Source: Thermomonas aquatica (GTDB lineage Bacteria > Pseudomonadota > Gammaproteobacteria > Xanthomonadales > Xanthomonadaceae). Taken from it: DNA of 64,000 bases. Location: assembly GCF_006337105.1 (NCBI RefSeq), contig NZ_CP040871.1:1488001-1552000 (forward strand). Direction: 5' to 3'. Below are positions 44,596 through 55,264 of this stretch, one piece after another. How positions within the stretch are numbered: position 1 is the first letter of the stretch; each line of letters starts with the position of its first letter. Both the position numbers and the translations under genes were made by a program. The notes beneath the pieces are model-generated. The model was given only the letters and a program-made list of their open reading frames with translations, was not told where the DNA came from and did not search any database.

Positions 44596-45798
44596 CTAGA
44601 CCGACTGCCACCACATCAGCAGCGAATGCCACAGGCGCTTGAAGAAGCCACCCTCTTCCACCGCCTGCAACGCCACCAGCGGCGACTGCGCCACCACCTT
44701 GCCGTCCAGGGTCACCTTCACCATGCCGATCTTCTGGCCCTTGGCGATCGGCGCTTCCAGCGACTTCGGCAGGTCCATGCTGGCCTGCAGGCGGTCGTAC
44801 TTGCCGCGCGGGGTGGACACCAGCAGCGGTTCGACCACGCCCACCGCCACCGTGTCCGCGCCGCCCTTCCACACCTTGGGCGTGGCCAGCGACTTGTTGG
44901 CGTCGTACAGCTTGTGCGACTCGTAGAAGCGGAAGCCCCAGTTCAGCAGCGCCTGCGAATCCACCGCGCGCTGGTTCTCGCTGCTGTCGCCCATCACCAC
45001 GGTGATCAGGCGCTGGTCGCCGCGCTTGGCCGAGGCCATCAGGCAGTAGCCGGCGCTGGAGGTATGGCCGGTCTTGATGCCGTCCACCGACGGATCGCGC
45101 CACAGCAGCAGGTTGCGGTTCGGCTGGGTGATCGGGCCGACCGTGAGTTCCTTGATCTTGTTGTAGCTGTAGGCCTCGGGGAAATCGCGGATCAGCGCGC
45201 GGCCGAGCAGGGCCAGGTCGTGCGCGGTGGTCATGTGGCCTTCGGCCGACAGGCCGTGCGGATTGACGAAGTGCGAGGCCTTCATGCCGATCTTCGCCGC
45301 ATACGCGTTCATCAGCTGGGCGAAGGCCTGCTCGCTGCCGGCGACGTGCTCGGCCAGGGCGATCGCGGCATCGTTGCCGGACTGCACCACCATGCCCTTT
45401 TCCATGTCCACCAGCGGCGCGGTCTTGTTGACCTCGAAGCCGCTGTAGCTGCCGTCGGTACCGGCGCCGCCGCTGCGCCAGGCGTTCTCCGTCATCATCA
45501 CCTGGTCGGTCGCCTTGACCTTGCCGGCGGCCATTTCCGCGGCGATCACGTAGCTGGTCATCACCTTGGTGATGCTGGCCGGCTCGACCGGGGTGTCGAC
45601 GTTCTGACCCGCCAGCACCTGGCCGGTGGCGAAGTCCATGATCAGCCAGGCCTTGCTGGTGGCCGGCGCGGGCGCATCCGGGATCGGCAGGTTGTCGCTG
45701 AGCGCGGCCGGCCTGGCGGCAGGCGCGGGGACCGGGGTCTGGGCGAAGGCGAGGCCGGCGGTGGCCAGCGCGACGACAAGCAGCAAACGCGAACGCAT
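44596..45798 (-). CDS. dacC: D-alanyl-D-alanine carboxypeptidase (PBP5/6 family)
   Basis: A 400-residue periplasmic enzyme that trims the terminal D-Ala of peptidoglycan stem peptides. Signal peptide MRSRLLLVVALATAGLAFAQ; catalytic S75 and K78 (SITK), S140-G-N, and the K242-T-G motif; a PBP5 C-terminal domain (about 290-370) and a final amphipathic membrane anchor (FFKRLWHSLLMWWQSV). Length and layout match DacA/DacC. The start at 45798 follows GGAG (complement of 45809-45812). Encoded within the cell-wall cluster next to rlpA and mltB. Confidence 0.95.
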   Translation of the reverse strand: MRSRLLLVVALATAGLAFAQTPVPAPAARPAALSDNLPIPDAPAPATSKAWLIMDFATGQVLAGQNVDTPVEPASITKVMTSYVIAAEMAAGKVKATDQVMMTENAWRSGGAGTDGSYSGFEVNKTAPLVDMEKGMVVQSGNDAAIALAEHVAGSEQAFAQLMNAYAAKIGMKASHFVNPHGLSAEGHMTTAHDLALLGRALIRDFPEAYSYNKIKELTVGPITQPNRNLLLWRDPSVDGIKTGHTSSAGYCLMASAKRGDQRLITVVMGDSSENQRAVDSQALLNWGFRFYESHKLYDANKSLATPKVWKGGADTVAVGVVEPLLVSTPRGKYDRLQASMDLPKSLEAPIAKGQKIGMVKVTLDGKVVAQSPLVALQAVEEGGFFKRLWHSLLMWWQSV

Positions 45799-45916
45799 CA
45801 ACAACACTCCTGAAGGCCGCGCCGTGCGCGGCATGTAGCGGTGAAAACCGGGATGGGATTGTAATCCGCAGGCGCGGGGCAAAGCCGGGTGCAGGCGGCG
45901 CAAAACGGGGGAATAT

Positions 45917-47215
45917 TCAGTCGCGCACGCGTTGCGGCTGGCCGAAGCCCAGACCGACCACGCGCGCCGCAAGTTCCGGCGCGGCCACCGCATCCACCGG
46001 GCCGATCCGCAGGCGCCAGATCTTGCGCCCATTCACGTCGGTGTCGAACAGCTGGGCACGGGCGATCGCGGCCCCCTGCAGCATCGCCAGCGCGTGCTGC
46101 GCGTTCTGCTGGTTGGCGAAACTGGCCACCTGCAGGGTCACCTGTTCGGCCGCCGCGCCCTGCGGCGCGGCGGTGGCGGCGACCAGCGCGGCCGCGGTCA
46201 CCGGCGAAGGCGGCGGCGGTGCGGCCCCGTCCTGCTGCGGGATCGCCGGCGCCGCCGGCGTCCCGGCCTTCGCCGGGGCATCCGGCGCGCCCGGCCTGCC
46301 GGTGGCGACCCGCACCCGGCGCGACTGCATCCAGGCATCGAATTCGTCGGCGGTCATCACCTTGCCGTTCTGGTGCATGTCGAAGCGGTAGCGGGTGTCG
46401 GCTGCCTTCGCCTCGACCGGCGGCGCCGGCCTGGCGGGACCGGCGGCGGCCAGCGCCTCCGGCAACCGATCCACCAGGCGATCCATTGCGCTGGCATCGG
46501 CGGCGTCCTGCGCGCTAGCCAAGCTGCCGCCTGCGTCGCCCGGATGCAGCGCGCGCACCTCGACCCGCGCGGTGCCCTTCTCCCGATAGCCCAGCTTCAC
46601 CGCGGCGGCGTAGCTCAGGTCGATGATGCGGCTGGAATGGAACGGGCCGCGGTCGTTGATCTTCACCACCACCGACTTGCCGTTGTCGAGGTTGGTCACC
46701 CGCGCATAGCTCGGCAGCGGCAGGGTCTTGTGCGCGGCGGTGAAGGCGTACATGTCGTACACCTCGCCGCTGGAGGTCCGGCGGCCGTGGAACTTGTTGC
46801 CGTAGTACGACGCGCCGCCTTGCTCGACGTAATCGGCCGCGCTGTCGAGCACCTGGTAGCGCTTGCCGAGCACGCTGTAGCTCTTGTTGCCGGTACGCGC
46901 GCGCGGCTCGTCGCGCACTTCCGGTTCCGGGATCGAATCCACGTCGGGGATCTCGTCCGGCACGCTGTCGGCCTCGCCGGGGCGGAACAGGCCGCCGGCG
47001 ACGTAATCGCCGCGCTTGCTCAGGTCTTCCTGCGCGGGCGCATACGGCGAGGCCTTCGGCTTGCGCAGCGGCGGCGCAGGATTCACGCCCTGCGCCGGCT
47101 GCACCACCAGTTTCTGCCCGGGCGGCGGGGACTTCGGCTTGGACGCGGTGCCGGTGGTGGCGCAGGCCGCCAGCGCGAGCGGCAAGGCTGCCAGCAGCAG
47201 CGGGCGCGACGTCAT
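45917..47215 (-). CDS. rlpA: RlpA-type septal lytic transglycosylase with SPOR domain
   Basis: A 432-residue lipoprotein: lipobox LAAC at the N-terminus (lipidated Cys near residue 18), a proline-rich disordered linker, a DPBB/RlpA domain around residues 120-215 (GASYYGNKFHGRRTSSGE, KINDRGPFHSSRIIDLSY; catalytic Glu and Asp in these) and a C-terminal SPOR domain (about 352-432, VTLQVASFANQQNAQHAL) that binds denuded glycan at the septum. RlpA cleaves glycan strands lacking stem peptides. The start overlaps the mltB stop by four bases, so it is coupled. Confidence 0.94.
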   Translation of the reverse strand: MTSRPLLLAALPLALAACATTGTASKPKSPPPGQKLVVQPAQGVNPAPPLRKPKASPYAPAQEDLSKRGDYVAGGLFRPGEADSVPDEIPDVDSIPEPEVRDEPRARTGNKSYSVLGKRYQVLDSAADYVEQGGASYYGNKFHGRRTSSGEVYDMYAFTAAHKTLPLPSYARVTNLDNGKSVVVKINDRGPFHSSRIIDLSYAAAVKLGYREKGTARVEVRALHPGDAGGSLASAQDAADASAMDRLVDRLPEALAAAGPARPAPPVEAKAADTRYRFDMHQNGKVMTADEFDAWMQSRRVRVATGRPGAPDAPAKAGTPAAPAIPQQDGAAPPPPSPVTAAALVAATAAPQGAAAEQVTLQVASFANQQNAQHALAMLQGAAIARAQLFDTDVNGRKIWRLRIGPVDAVAAPELAARVVGLGFGQPQRVRD

Positions 47216-48318
47216 GCCGGATCCGGGTCGCGCCCGGCGATGCGTTCGGCGAGCTGGTAGACCGCGCTCGCATACAGCCGCGAGATGTTGTACGTGGTGA
47301 TCGCCTTGAAGTTGTTGTAGACGATCCAGTATTCCGGCCCGGCCGCGCCATCCAGGGTGATCAGGGTCGCCGGCATGCGGCCGTCGATGCGCACGTTGTC
47401 CGCGTAGGTCGCGCGATAGCCCAGCGCCGACAGCGAGGCGATGCTCTGGTCGAGCGTCACCGCGTTGCCCGGGTTGGCGAAGTCGGCCGCGGAGGCGTCG
47501 CGCGTCGCGCGCGCCATCACCGGTCCGTTCGCCTGCCAGCCGCCCTTCTTCGCGAAGTAGTTGGCGACCGAGGCGAACACGTCGTCGAGGTCGTTGAACA
47601 GGTCACGCTTGCCGTCGCCGTCGCCGTCCACCGCGTAGTCGCGGTAGCTGGACGGCATGAACTGGCCCCAGCCCATCGCGCCGGCGTAGCTGCCCTTCAG
47701 CGTGGCGATGTCGAAGCCCTCTTCCTTGCCCAGCGCGAACAGCTGCGCCAGTTCGTCGCGGAAGAAGGCCTCGCGCTTGTTCTCGCGCTCGGCCTTGGCC
47801 GGATCGCCGCTGCGCGGATAGGCGAAGGCCAGCGTGTACAGCGCATCGATGACCGGATAGCTGCCCTTGTTGCCGCCGTAGCTGGTTTCGACGCCGAGGA
47901 TGGCAGTGACGATTTCCTTCGGCACGCCGTACTTGTCCTCGGCGCGCTGCAGGGCCTCGCGGTTGGCGGCGAGGAAGGCGCGGCCGCCGTCGATGCGCTT
48001 GGGCTGGATGAAGATCGGCCGGTAGTCGCGCCACGGCTTGGCTTCCGCCGGCCTCGACATCGCGTTGATGATCGGCTCGCGGATCTGCGCCTTGGCCAGC
48101 ACCGCCTCGATCTGCGCGGCGGGGATGGCGAAGCGCTGCGCGGTGCTGCGCACGAACTCGGCGCGGGCGATGCTGAAGTCGCGGATGTGGGGTGCCGGTT
48201 CGGGTGTCGGCGCTGGCGCTGGCGGCGGCGCGGGCTGCGGCAGCGGCTTGGGTGGCGGGACGGCGCAGGCGGCGAGCGCGAGCGCGGCGAAGCTGGGCAG
48301 AAGTGCGCGACGGATCAT
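47212..48318 (-). CDS. mltB: membrane-bound lytic murein transglycosylase B
   Basis: A 368-residue outer-membrane lipoprotein (lipobox LALAAC, Cys 18, followed by a Pro-rich stretch). Slt70-like lysozyme fold with catalytic Glu in VETSYGGNKGSYPV and the conserved GAMGWGQFMPSSYRDYAVDG. It cleaves peptidoglycan with formation of 1,6-anhydroMurNAc. The second conserved region DLFNDLDDVFASVANYF is present. Encoded between rodA and rlpA, consistent with cell-wall remodelling during elongation and septation. Confidence 0.94.
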   Translation of the reverse strand: MIRRALLPSFAALALAACAVPPPKPLPQPAPPPAPAPTPEPAPHIRDFSIARAEFVRSTAQRFAIPAAQIEAVLAKAQIREPIINAMSRPAEAKPWRDYRPIFIQPKRIDGGRAFLAANREALQRAEDKYGVPKEIVTAILGVETSYGGNKGSYPVIDALYTLAFAYPRSGDPAKAERENKREAFFRDELAQLFALGKEEGFDIATLKGSYAGAMGWGQFMPSSYRDYAVDGDGDGKRDLFNDLDDVFASVANYFAKKGGWQANGPVMARATRDASAADFANPGNAVTLDQSIASLSALGYRATYADNVRIDGRMPATLITLDGAAGPEYWIVYNNFKAITTYNISRLYASAVYQLAERIAGRDPDPA

Positions 48319-48390
48319 CGGCGCGAGGGTAGCACGGGCTTGGAAGCGCGCCGGAACGGGCGATTCAGCTTGGCGACGCCATGGCTGGCG

Positions 48391-49500
48391 TCAGCGATGG
48401 ATCGCGCGCCGCGCCTTCAACGCCATCACCACGCCGAAACCGAGCAGCATCGTCACCGACGAGGTGCCGCCGTAGCTGATCAGCGGCATCGGCACGCCCA
48501 CCACCGGCAGCAGGCCGGAGATCATGCCGCCGTTGACCAGCACGTAGACCATCAGCGCCAGGCCCCACGCACCGACGAACAGGCGCGCATAACCGTCGCG
48601 CGAATCCGCGGCGATCCACAGGCAGCGGCCGATGATGCACAGGTACAGCGCCAGCACCGCGGTCACCCCGATCCAGCCGAATTCCTCGCTGAGCACGGCG
48701 AAGGCGAAGTCGGTGGTGTGCTCCGGCAGGTAGTCGAGGTGCGACTGCGTGCCCTGCCCCCAGCCCTTGCCGAGCAGGCCGCCGCCGCCGATCGCGATCT
48801 TGCTCTGGATGATGTTCCAGCCCGCGCCCATCGGGTCGGACTCGGGGTTGAGGAAGGTCAGGATGCGGTCCTTCTGGTAGGGCCGCAGCAGCCAGAACCA
48901 GGCCACCGGCGCGATCGCCGCCACGCCGCCGGCCGCCGCGACGAACCACCACCACGACAAGCCGGCCAGGAACAGCACGAACACGCCGCTGGCCAGCACC
49001 AGCATCGCGGTGCCGAAGTCGCGCTGCAGCAGGATCAGGCCGACCGGCAAGGCGATGATCAGCGCCGCCATCGGCAGCGCGCCCAGCGCCGGCGGCAGGC
49101 GCTGCCGGTCCAGGTGCCAGGCCAGCATCATCGGCAGGGTCAGCTTGGCCATCTCCGACGGCTGGAAATTGAAGAAGCCGAGGTTGATCCAGTGGTTGCC
49201 GTACTTGCCGCTGCCGATGAACAGCACCAGCACCAGCGGCAGCAGCGAGGCCGCGTAGATCGGCGGGGTGAATTGCTTGAGCACGTGCGCCGGCACCCGC
49301 GAGGCCAGCCACAGCACGAACAGGCCGGCGCAGAAGAACACGCCCTGGGTGCTGGCCATCCGCACCGATTCGTTGCTGGCGCTGTACAACGTGGCCAGCC
49401 CGACGCCCATCAGGCACAGCAAGGCGACGAACAGGAACGGGTCCAGGCTGCGCAGCAGGCGCAGCAGCAGGTCGGCGAGGAAGCGCAGGATCGTGCTCAT
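48391..49500 (-). CDS. rodA: rod-shape SEDS glycosyltransferase RodA
   Basis: A 369-residue polytopic membrane protein (ten helices) that polymerises glycan strands with PBP2. SEDS hallmarks: WINLGFFNFQPSEMAKL, the large periplasmic loop with PEHTTDFAFAVLSEEFGWIG (catalytic Asp in TTDF) and LPVVGVPMPLISYGGTS. The start at 49500 (MSTILRF) overlaps the mrdA stop by four bases. Third-frame shadow frames cover it. It completes the elongasome cluster with mreBCD and mrdA. Confidence 0.95.
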   Translation of the reverse strand: MSTILRFLADLLLRLLRSLDPFLFVALLCLMGVGLATLYSASNESVRMASTQGVFFCAGLFVLWLASRVPAHVLKQFTPPIYAASLLPLVLVLFIGSGKYGNHWINLGFFNFQPSEMAKLTLPMMLAWHLDRQRLPPALGALPMAALIIALPVGLILLQRDFGTAMLVLASGVFVLFLAGLSWWWFVAAAGGVAAIAPVAWFWLLRPYQKDRILTFLNPESDPMGAGWNIIQSKIAIGGGGLLGKGWGQGTQSHLDYLPEHTTDFAFAVLSEEFGWIGVTAVLALYLCIIGRCLWIAADSRDGYARLFVGAWGLALMVYVLVNGGMISGLLPVVGVPMPLISYGGTSSVTMLLGFGVVMALKARRAIHR

Positions 49501-51452
49501 CGCGCCGGCACCGTCGGCGCTGCCGGCGTCGCGTCCGGGCTGCCGGAGACGTTGCCGAAGTCCGGCTTGGCCACGACGACGGCGCCTTCGGCGGCGGCGG
49601 TCTCGGCCACCGGGGTTTCCGGCATCTTGCCCAGCAGCCAGGCATCGAACACCTTGCGCGCGATCGGCGCGGCGGAGTCCGCGCCGAAGCCACCGCCCTC
49701 CACCGCGATCGCGATCGCGATCTTGGGATCGTCGACCGGGGCATAGCCGATGTACAGCCCGCGGTGGCGCTGCCACAGCGGCAGCGAGCGCGGGTCGACG
49801 GCCGCCGCCCTGCGGTTGACCACCTGCGCGGTGCCGGTCTTGCCGGCCGAACCGTAGGCCGAGCCGCGGAAGATCCGCGCCGCCGTACCGGACCCTGCGG
49901 TGGTCATCGCCATGCCTTCCTGCACCACCTGCACGTTGCCGGGACGATCGCTGATGTCCACCGCGGGCGGTTGCGGCAGCGGCCGCCACGGGGCATCGAA
50001 CGCCGCGCGCTGCTCGGCGACCAGGTGCGGACGGCGCATCCGGCCGTCGTCGGCGATCGCGGCCACGCCGCGCGCCAGCTGCAGCGGCGTCACCTTCCAC
50101 AGGCCCTGGCCGATCGAGGAGTTGACCAGGTCGCCCGGGTACCAGCGCTGCTTGGCGTATTTCAGCTTCGATGCCGGCGACGGCACGATGCCCTCGATCT
50201 CGCCGGCCAGGTCGATGCCGGTCTTCTGGCCGAAGCCGTACTTCGCCATGTACTCGTCGTAGCGCTGCACGCCCATGTCCAGCGCCAGTCGGTAGTAGTA
50301 GGTGTTGACCGATTCGTAGATCGACTTGCGCGCGTCGGTCCAGCCATGCACGCCATCCAGCCAGCCGCGGCCGCGCATGCCCGGCAGGCGGAACACGCCG
50401 GTGGACAGGACCTTGTCCTCGGGCCTGCGCAGGCCGCTGTCGAGCCCGGCCAGCGCGGTCAGCGGCTTGATCGTGGAACCCGGCGCCACCCCGCCCAGCA
50501 CCAGCCGGTTGAATTGCGGGCGCGAGGGGTTTTCCTGCAGCGCCTTGTAGTCGGCATGGCTGATGCCGTTGACGAACAGGTTGGTGTCGTAGCTCGGCAG
50601 GCTGACCATCGCCAGGATCTCGCCGCTGCGCGGGTCCAGCGCCACCGCGGTGCCTTCCAGTTCGCCGAACGCGGCGACCATCGCGCGCTGCAGGTCGAGG
50701 TCGATCGACAGCTTGAGGTCGGTGCCGGGCGTGGCCGGCTCGGTGTCCAGCGCACGCACGGTGCGGCCGTCGACATTGGTTTCCAGCCGCCGGTAGCCGG
50801 GCTTGCCGCGCAGCTGTTCGTCGTAGTAACGCTCCAACCCGGTCTTGCCGGTATGCGAATAGGCGCTGCCGGCGGGGCCGAGCGCCGCCTGGTCCTTCTC
50901 GTCGATGCGGCCGACGTAGCCGATCACGTGCGCGAACAACGGCCCGTACGGATACACCCGGCCGAGGTAGGGCACCAGCTCCACCCCGGGGAAGCGCCAG
51001 CGGTCGACCGCGAAGCGCGCGGCCTCGTCGTCGCCCAGCCTGAGCTTGATCGTGACCGGCTTGAACGGCCGGCTGGCCTTGTATTCGCGCAGGAACCGCG
51101 CGGACTGCTCGGGGTCCAGCGCGACCACCGCCTGCAGCTTCGCCAGCAGGGCCGCGCCGTCGCCCGCGCGTTCCGGCACCGCATCGAGCCGCCAGGCGGA
51201 GATGTTGTCGGCGAGGATGCGGCCCTTGCGGTCCAGGATCAGCCCGCGCGCCGGCACCACCGGCACCAGCCGCAGCCGGTTGGCTTCGGAACGGGTGGCG
51301 TATTCGGCGTGCTGGACCACCTGCAGGCGGAAATACCAGGCCGCCAGTCCGCCCAGCGCCAACAGCACGCAGAGGAAGCCGACCAGCGCGCGGCGGCGGA
51401 ACAGGTCCGCTTCCGCATTGTGGTTCTTCAGCTGGCGGCCGCGACGCTGCAT
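49497..51452 (-). CDS. mrdA: penicillin-binding protein 2 (transpeptidase of elongation)
   Basis: A 651-residue class B PBP. Short cytoplasmic N-terminus, one membrane helix (about residues 24-42), a PBP dimerisation domain (RGLILDRKGRILADN onward) and the transpeptidase domain with S326 and K329 (GSTIKP), S381-V-N and K537-T-G. It cross-links nascent peptidoglycan with RodA. Overlaps rodA by four bases. It is preceded by mreD with only three bases between genes, so mreB-mreC-mreD-mrdA-rodA are one operon. Confidence 0.96.
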   Translation of the reverse strand: MQRRGRQLKNHNAEADLFRRRALVGFLCVLLALGGLAAWYFRLQVVQHAEYATRSEANRLRLVPVVPARGLILDRKGRILADNISAWRLDAVPERAGDGAALLAKLQAVVALDPEQSARFLREYKASRPFKPVTIKLRLGDDEAARFAVDRWRFPGVELVPYLGRVYPYGPLFAHVIGYVGRIDEKDQAALGPAGSAYSHTGKTGLERYYDEQLRGKPGYRRLETNVDGRTVRALDTEPATPGTDLKLSIDLDLQRAMVAAFGELEGTAVALDPRSGEILAMVSLPSYDTNLFVNGISHADYKALQENPSRPQFNRLVLGGVAPGSTIKPLTALAGLDSGLRRPEDKVLSTGVFRLPGMRGRGWLDGVHGWTDARKSIYESVNTYYYRLALDMGVQRYDEYMAKYGFGQKTGIDLAGEIEGIVPSPASKLKYAKQRWYPGDLVNSSIGQGLWKVTPLQLARGVAAIADDGRMRRPHLVAEQRAAFDAPWRPLPQPPAVDISDRPGNVQVVQEGMAMTTAGSGTAARIFRGSAYGSAGKTGTAQVVNRRAAAVDPRSLPLWQRHRGLYIGYAPVDDPKIAIAIAVEGGGFGADSAAPIARKVFDAWLLGKMPETPVAETAAAEGAVVVAKPDFGNVSGSPDATPAAPTVPAR

Positions 51453-51455
51453 GGC

Positions 51456-51935
51456 TCAACCGCGCCGGCGCAGGCGCAGCGCGTCCAGGACCAGGTGCAG
51501 CGGCGCCCACAGCAGCAGGCCGAGCAGCGCCGCCCACCAGAACGTCCACGGATATTGCGGCGCGCCCAGCACCAGGTGGATGACCGCGCCGACCACGCGG
51601 TCGTTGAGCAGCAAGCCGCCGATCGCCAGCGCCTGCTGCGACAGCGGGAAGAAGCGCATGCGCGCGCGGAAGCGGTCGAGGATGAAGGCGAGGATGGTCA
51701 GGCGCATCGCCTGCTCGCCGAGCAGGCCGCCGAACACCAGGTCGGCGACCAGGCCGAGCAGGAACGCCGCCCCCAGGCCGATCTTCTCCGGCTCCTCCAG
51801 CACCCAGTAGGCCAGCACCAGCGCCAGCCAGTACGGGCGCAGCGGCTGCAGGATCGCCGGCAGCGGCACCAGGCCCAGCAGCAGCGCCAGCAGCAGGCTG
51901 ACCGGCAGCACCCAGCCATTGCGCGCACGGCTCAT
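51456..51935 (-). CDS. mreD: rod-shape-determining protein MreD
   Basis: A 159-residue protein with five to six membrane helices and the family-typical R-P-Y-W-L and GLVADLVFGGLLGEQAMRL segments. The ATG at 51935 (MSRARNGW) overlaps the mreC stop. MreD links MreC and the RodA-PBP2 pair at the inner membrane. Confidence 0.92.
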   Translation of the reverse strand: MSRARNGWVLPVSLLLALLLGLVPLPAILQPLRPYWLALVLAYWVLEEPEKIGLGAAFLLGLVADLVFGGLLGEQAMRLTILAFILDRFRARMRFFPLSQQALAIGGLLLNDRVVGAVIHLVLGAPQYPWTFWWAALLGLLLWAPLHLVLDALRLRRRG

Positions 51936-52882
51936 CGCGCGGCCCCCGCGGGGGGCGGCTGCGGCGAAGCCGCCTGCGCCGGCGGCGGGACGGCGGGCAT
52001 GCCCGCCGCCGGCGCAGGCGCTCGTGCTGCAGGCGCAGGCGGCGGTTTGTAGCCGCGCAGCAGCAGCACGTCGCGGCCGCGATCCAGCTGCGCCGCCGGG
52101 CTGACGTCGCCTTCCAGGAAGGCGCGGCTGTCGTCGGGCCGCAGCGCCTGCACGGTGCCGATGGTGAAACCCGGCGGAAAACGTTCGCCCATGCCCGAGG
52201 TCAGCAGCACGTCGCCCTTGCGCACGTCGGCCGACAGCGGCACGTCGGCGGCGTGCAGGGCATCGGTGCGGCCACCGCCGTACACCATCAGGCGCACGCC
52301 GCTGCGCGCCACCACCGCCGGCACCGCATGGTCGGGATCGGTGATCAGCAGCACGGTGGCGGTGGTCGGGGTGGTGGCGATCACCTGGCCCATCAGGCCG
52401 CCGGCATCGATCACCACCTGGCCGATGCGCACGCCGTCGCCGCTGCCGGCGTCCAGCACCAGGCGCTGGCGGGTGGGATCGAGGTCGATGTCGAGGATCG
52501 CCGCCAGCTGCACGTCCAGCCGGCCGCGCTCGGCGCTGGCCAGCAGGCCGCGCAGGCGCGCGTTCTCGGCCGCCGCCGCCTGCAGCCGCGCATTGCGCGC
52601 GCCGGACACCAGCAACGCATTGCGCAGCAGCTTGTTGTCGCGCATCAGCTGGGTGCGGGTGACCGCATCCTCGCGCAGGGCCAGGCCGGCGCGCGAGGGC
52701 AAGCCCGCCAGCCACCACAGCGGCTGCACCGCGACCTCCGCCTGCGCACGCACCGCGCGCAACCAGCCGCCGCGATGGTCGAGCACCATCAGCACCACCG
52801 CCAGCACCAGGTACACCAGCAGCCGCAACACGCCGGCGACATCGCCGGGGCGGGCTGCGGAAGGTCCGGCGTAGGGCGGCAC
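51932..52882 (-). CDS. mreC: rod-shape-determining protein MreC
   Basis: A bitopic protein: one membrane helix (LRLLVYLVLAVVLMVLDH), a coiled coil (RDNKLLRNALLVSGARNARL) and a periplasmic beta-barrel domain (about residues 90-270, SGDGVRIGQVVIDAGGLMGQV), then a Pro/Ala-rich tail. The GTG at 52882 (VPPYAGPS) gives 316 residues and places the helix correctly; another GTG at 52990 would add 36 basic residues. It organises PBP2 and RodA. The Pro/Ala-rich C-terminal extension (about 40 residues) is longer than in E. coli. Confidence 0.9.
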   Translation of the reverse strand: MPPYAGPSAARPGDVAGVLRLLVYLVLAVVLMVLDHRGGWLRAVRAQAEVAVQPLWWLAGLPSRAGLALREDAVTRTQLMRDNKLLRNALLVSGARNARLQAAAAENARLRGLLASAERGRLDVQLAAILDIDLDPTRQRLVLDAGSGDGVRIGQVVIDAGGLMGQVIATTPTTATVLLITDPDHAVPAVVARSGVRLMVYGGGRTDALHAADVPLSADVRKGDVLLTSGMGERFPPGFTIGTVQALRPDDSRAFLEGDVSPAAQLDRGRDVLLLRGYKPPPAPAARAPAPAAGMPAVPPPAQAASPQPPPAGAAR

Positions 52883-53051
52883 GTGGAGGGGTCGGCGAAT
52901 GCTTCGGTGGGAACGGTGGGAACGGCGGCTTGGCCCGGGACGCGGCCGGCGCAAGCGGCATCGCCGTCTGCGTAGCGTAGCGAAAACCACGTTTCCCGCT
53001 ACGCGATTCCGCGGCGCGCCATGAATGGCGGAGCAGCGGACGGAACCTGAG

Positions 53052-54167
<1,116 letters not shown>

Positions 54168-54306
54168 CTAGCCTAGCAATGCCCCCCTGTCCGGGCAAGG
54201 AAAATCCGGGCCGGAACGCCCCCGGACCGCGCTTGGCGCTGGCCGTCGGGCGGCGCTCCCGCTACCCTGTGCGGCCCTGCGCCCGTGCACCCGCGAGACC
54301 CGACCG

Positions 54307-55242
54307 ATGGCAGCCCTGATCTGCGGTTCCCTGGCCTACGACACCATCATGGTGTTCCCCGACCAGTTCAAGAACCACATCCTGCCGGACAAGGTGCACA
54401 TCCTGAACGTGTCCTTCCTGGTCCCGCGCATGCGCCGCGAGTTCGGCGGCTGCGCCGGCAACATCGCCTACAACCTCAAGCTGCTGGGCGGCGACCCGAT
54501 CCCGATGGCCACCGTCGGCCAGGACTTCGCCCCCTATCGTGCGCACATGGAGGCCAACGGCATCCGCCTGGACCACGTGCGGGTGTTCGACGACCAGTTC
54601 ACCCCGCAGTGCTTCATCACCACCGACCACGACAACAACCAGATCACCGCCTTCCACCCGGGCGCGATGTCCAGCTCGCACGAGAACCACGTGCGCGACG
54701 TCGCCGGCGTGAGCTTCGGCATCGTCGCGCCGGACAGCTACGAGGGCATGCTGCAGAACGCGCGCGAATTCGCCGAGCTCGGCATCCCCTTCATCTTCGA
54801 TCCCGGCCAGGCCATGCCGCTGTTCAACGGCGAGGAACTGCGCGCCTTCATCGAACAGGCCGACTACGTGGTGGTCAACGACTACGAATCCAGCCTGCTG
54901 CAGGAACGCACCGGCTGGGGCGAGCGCGAGATCGCGCGCAAGGTCACGGCCTACATCGTCACCCGCGGCCCCAAGGGCGCGGACATCTTCCACGACGGGA
55001 TCAGCATGAACGTGCCACCGGCGCAGGAAGAAGCGGTGGTCGACCCGACCGGCTGCGGCGACGCCTTCCGCGCCGGCCTGATCTACGGCATCGAGCGCCA
55101 ACTGGACTGGCCGACCATCGGCCGCATCGCCAACCTGATGGGCGCGCTGAAGATCAGCCACCCCGGCACCCAGAACCAGCGCTTCACCTTCGAGCAGTTC
55201 AACGCCGAGTTCCAGCGCCAGTACGGCTACGCGGTGGCGTAA
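54307..55242 (+). CDS. PfkB-family kinase, adenosine-kinase-like
   Basis: A 311-residue sugar/nucleoside kinase. PfkB motifs: an N-terminal lid region with CGSLAYDTIMVF, GGCAGNIAYNLKLLGG (substrate-binding glycines), and the C-terminal signature DPTGCGDAFRAGLI with catalytic Asp, preceded by an anion hole. The substrate cannot be read from sequence; adenosine or a nucleoside is likely, as in its closest-looking relatives. The ATG at 54307 follows a CGAGA stretch. It stands alone, divergent from mreB and convergent with a lipoprotein gene. Confidence 0.88.
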   Translation: MAALICGSLAYDTIMVFPDQFKNHILPDKVHILNVSFLVPRMRREFGGCAGNIAYNLKLLGGDPIPMATVGQDFAPYRAHMEANGIRLDHVRVFDDQFTPQCFITTDHDNNQITAFHPGAMSSSHENHVRDVAGVSFGIVAPDSYEGMLQNAREFAELGIPFIFDPGQAMPLFNGEELRAFIEQADYVVVNDYESSLLQERTGWGEREIARKVTAYIVTRGPKGADIFHDGISMNVPPAQEEAVVDPTGCGDAFRAGLIYGIERQLDWPTIGRIANLMGALKISHPGTQNQRFTFEQFNAEFQRQYGYAVA

Positions 55243-55264
55243 CCGGCGGCCCGGCCGCGGCCGC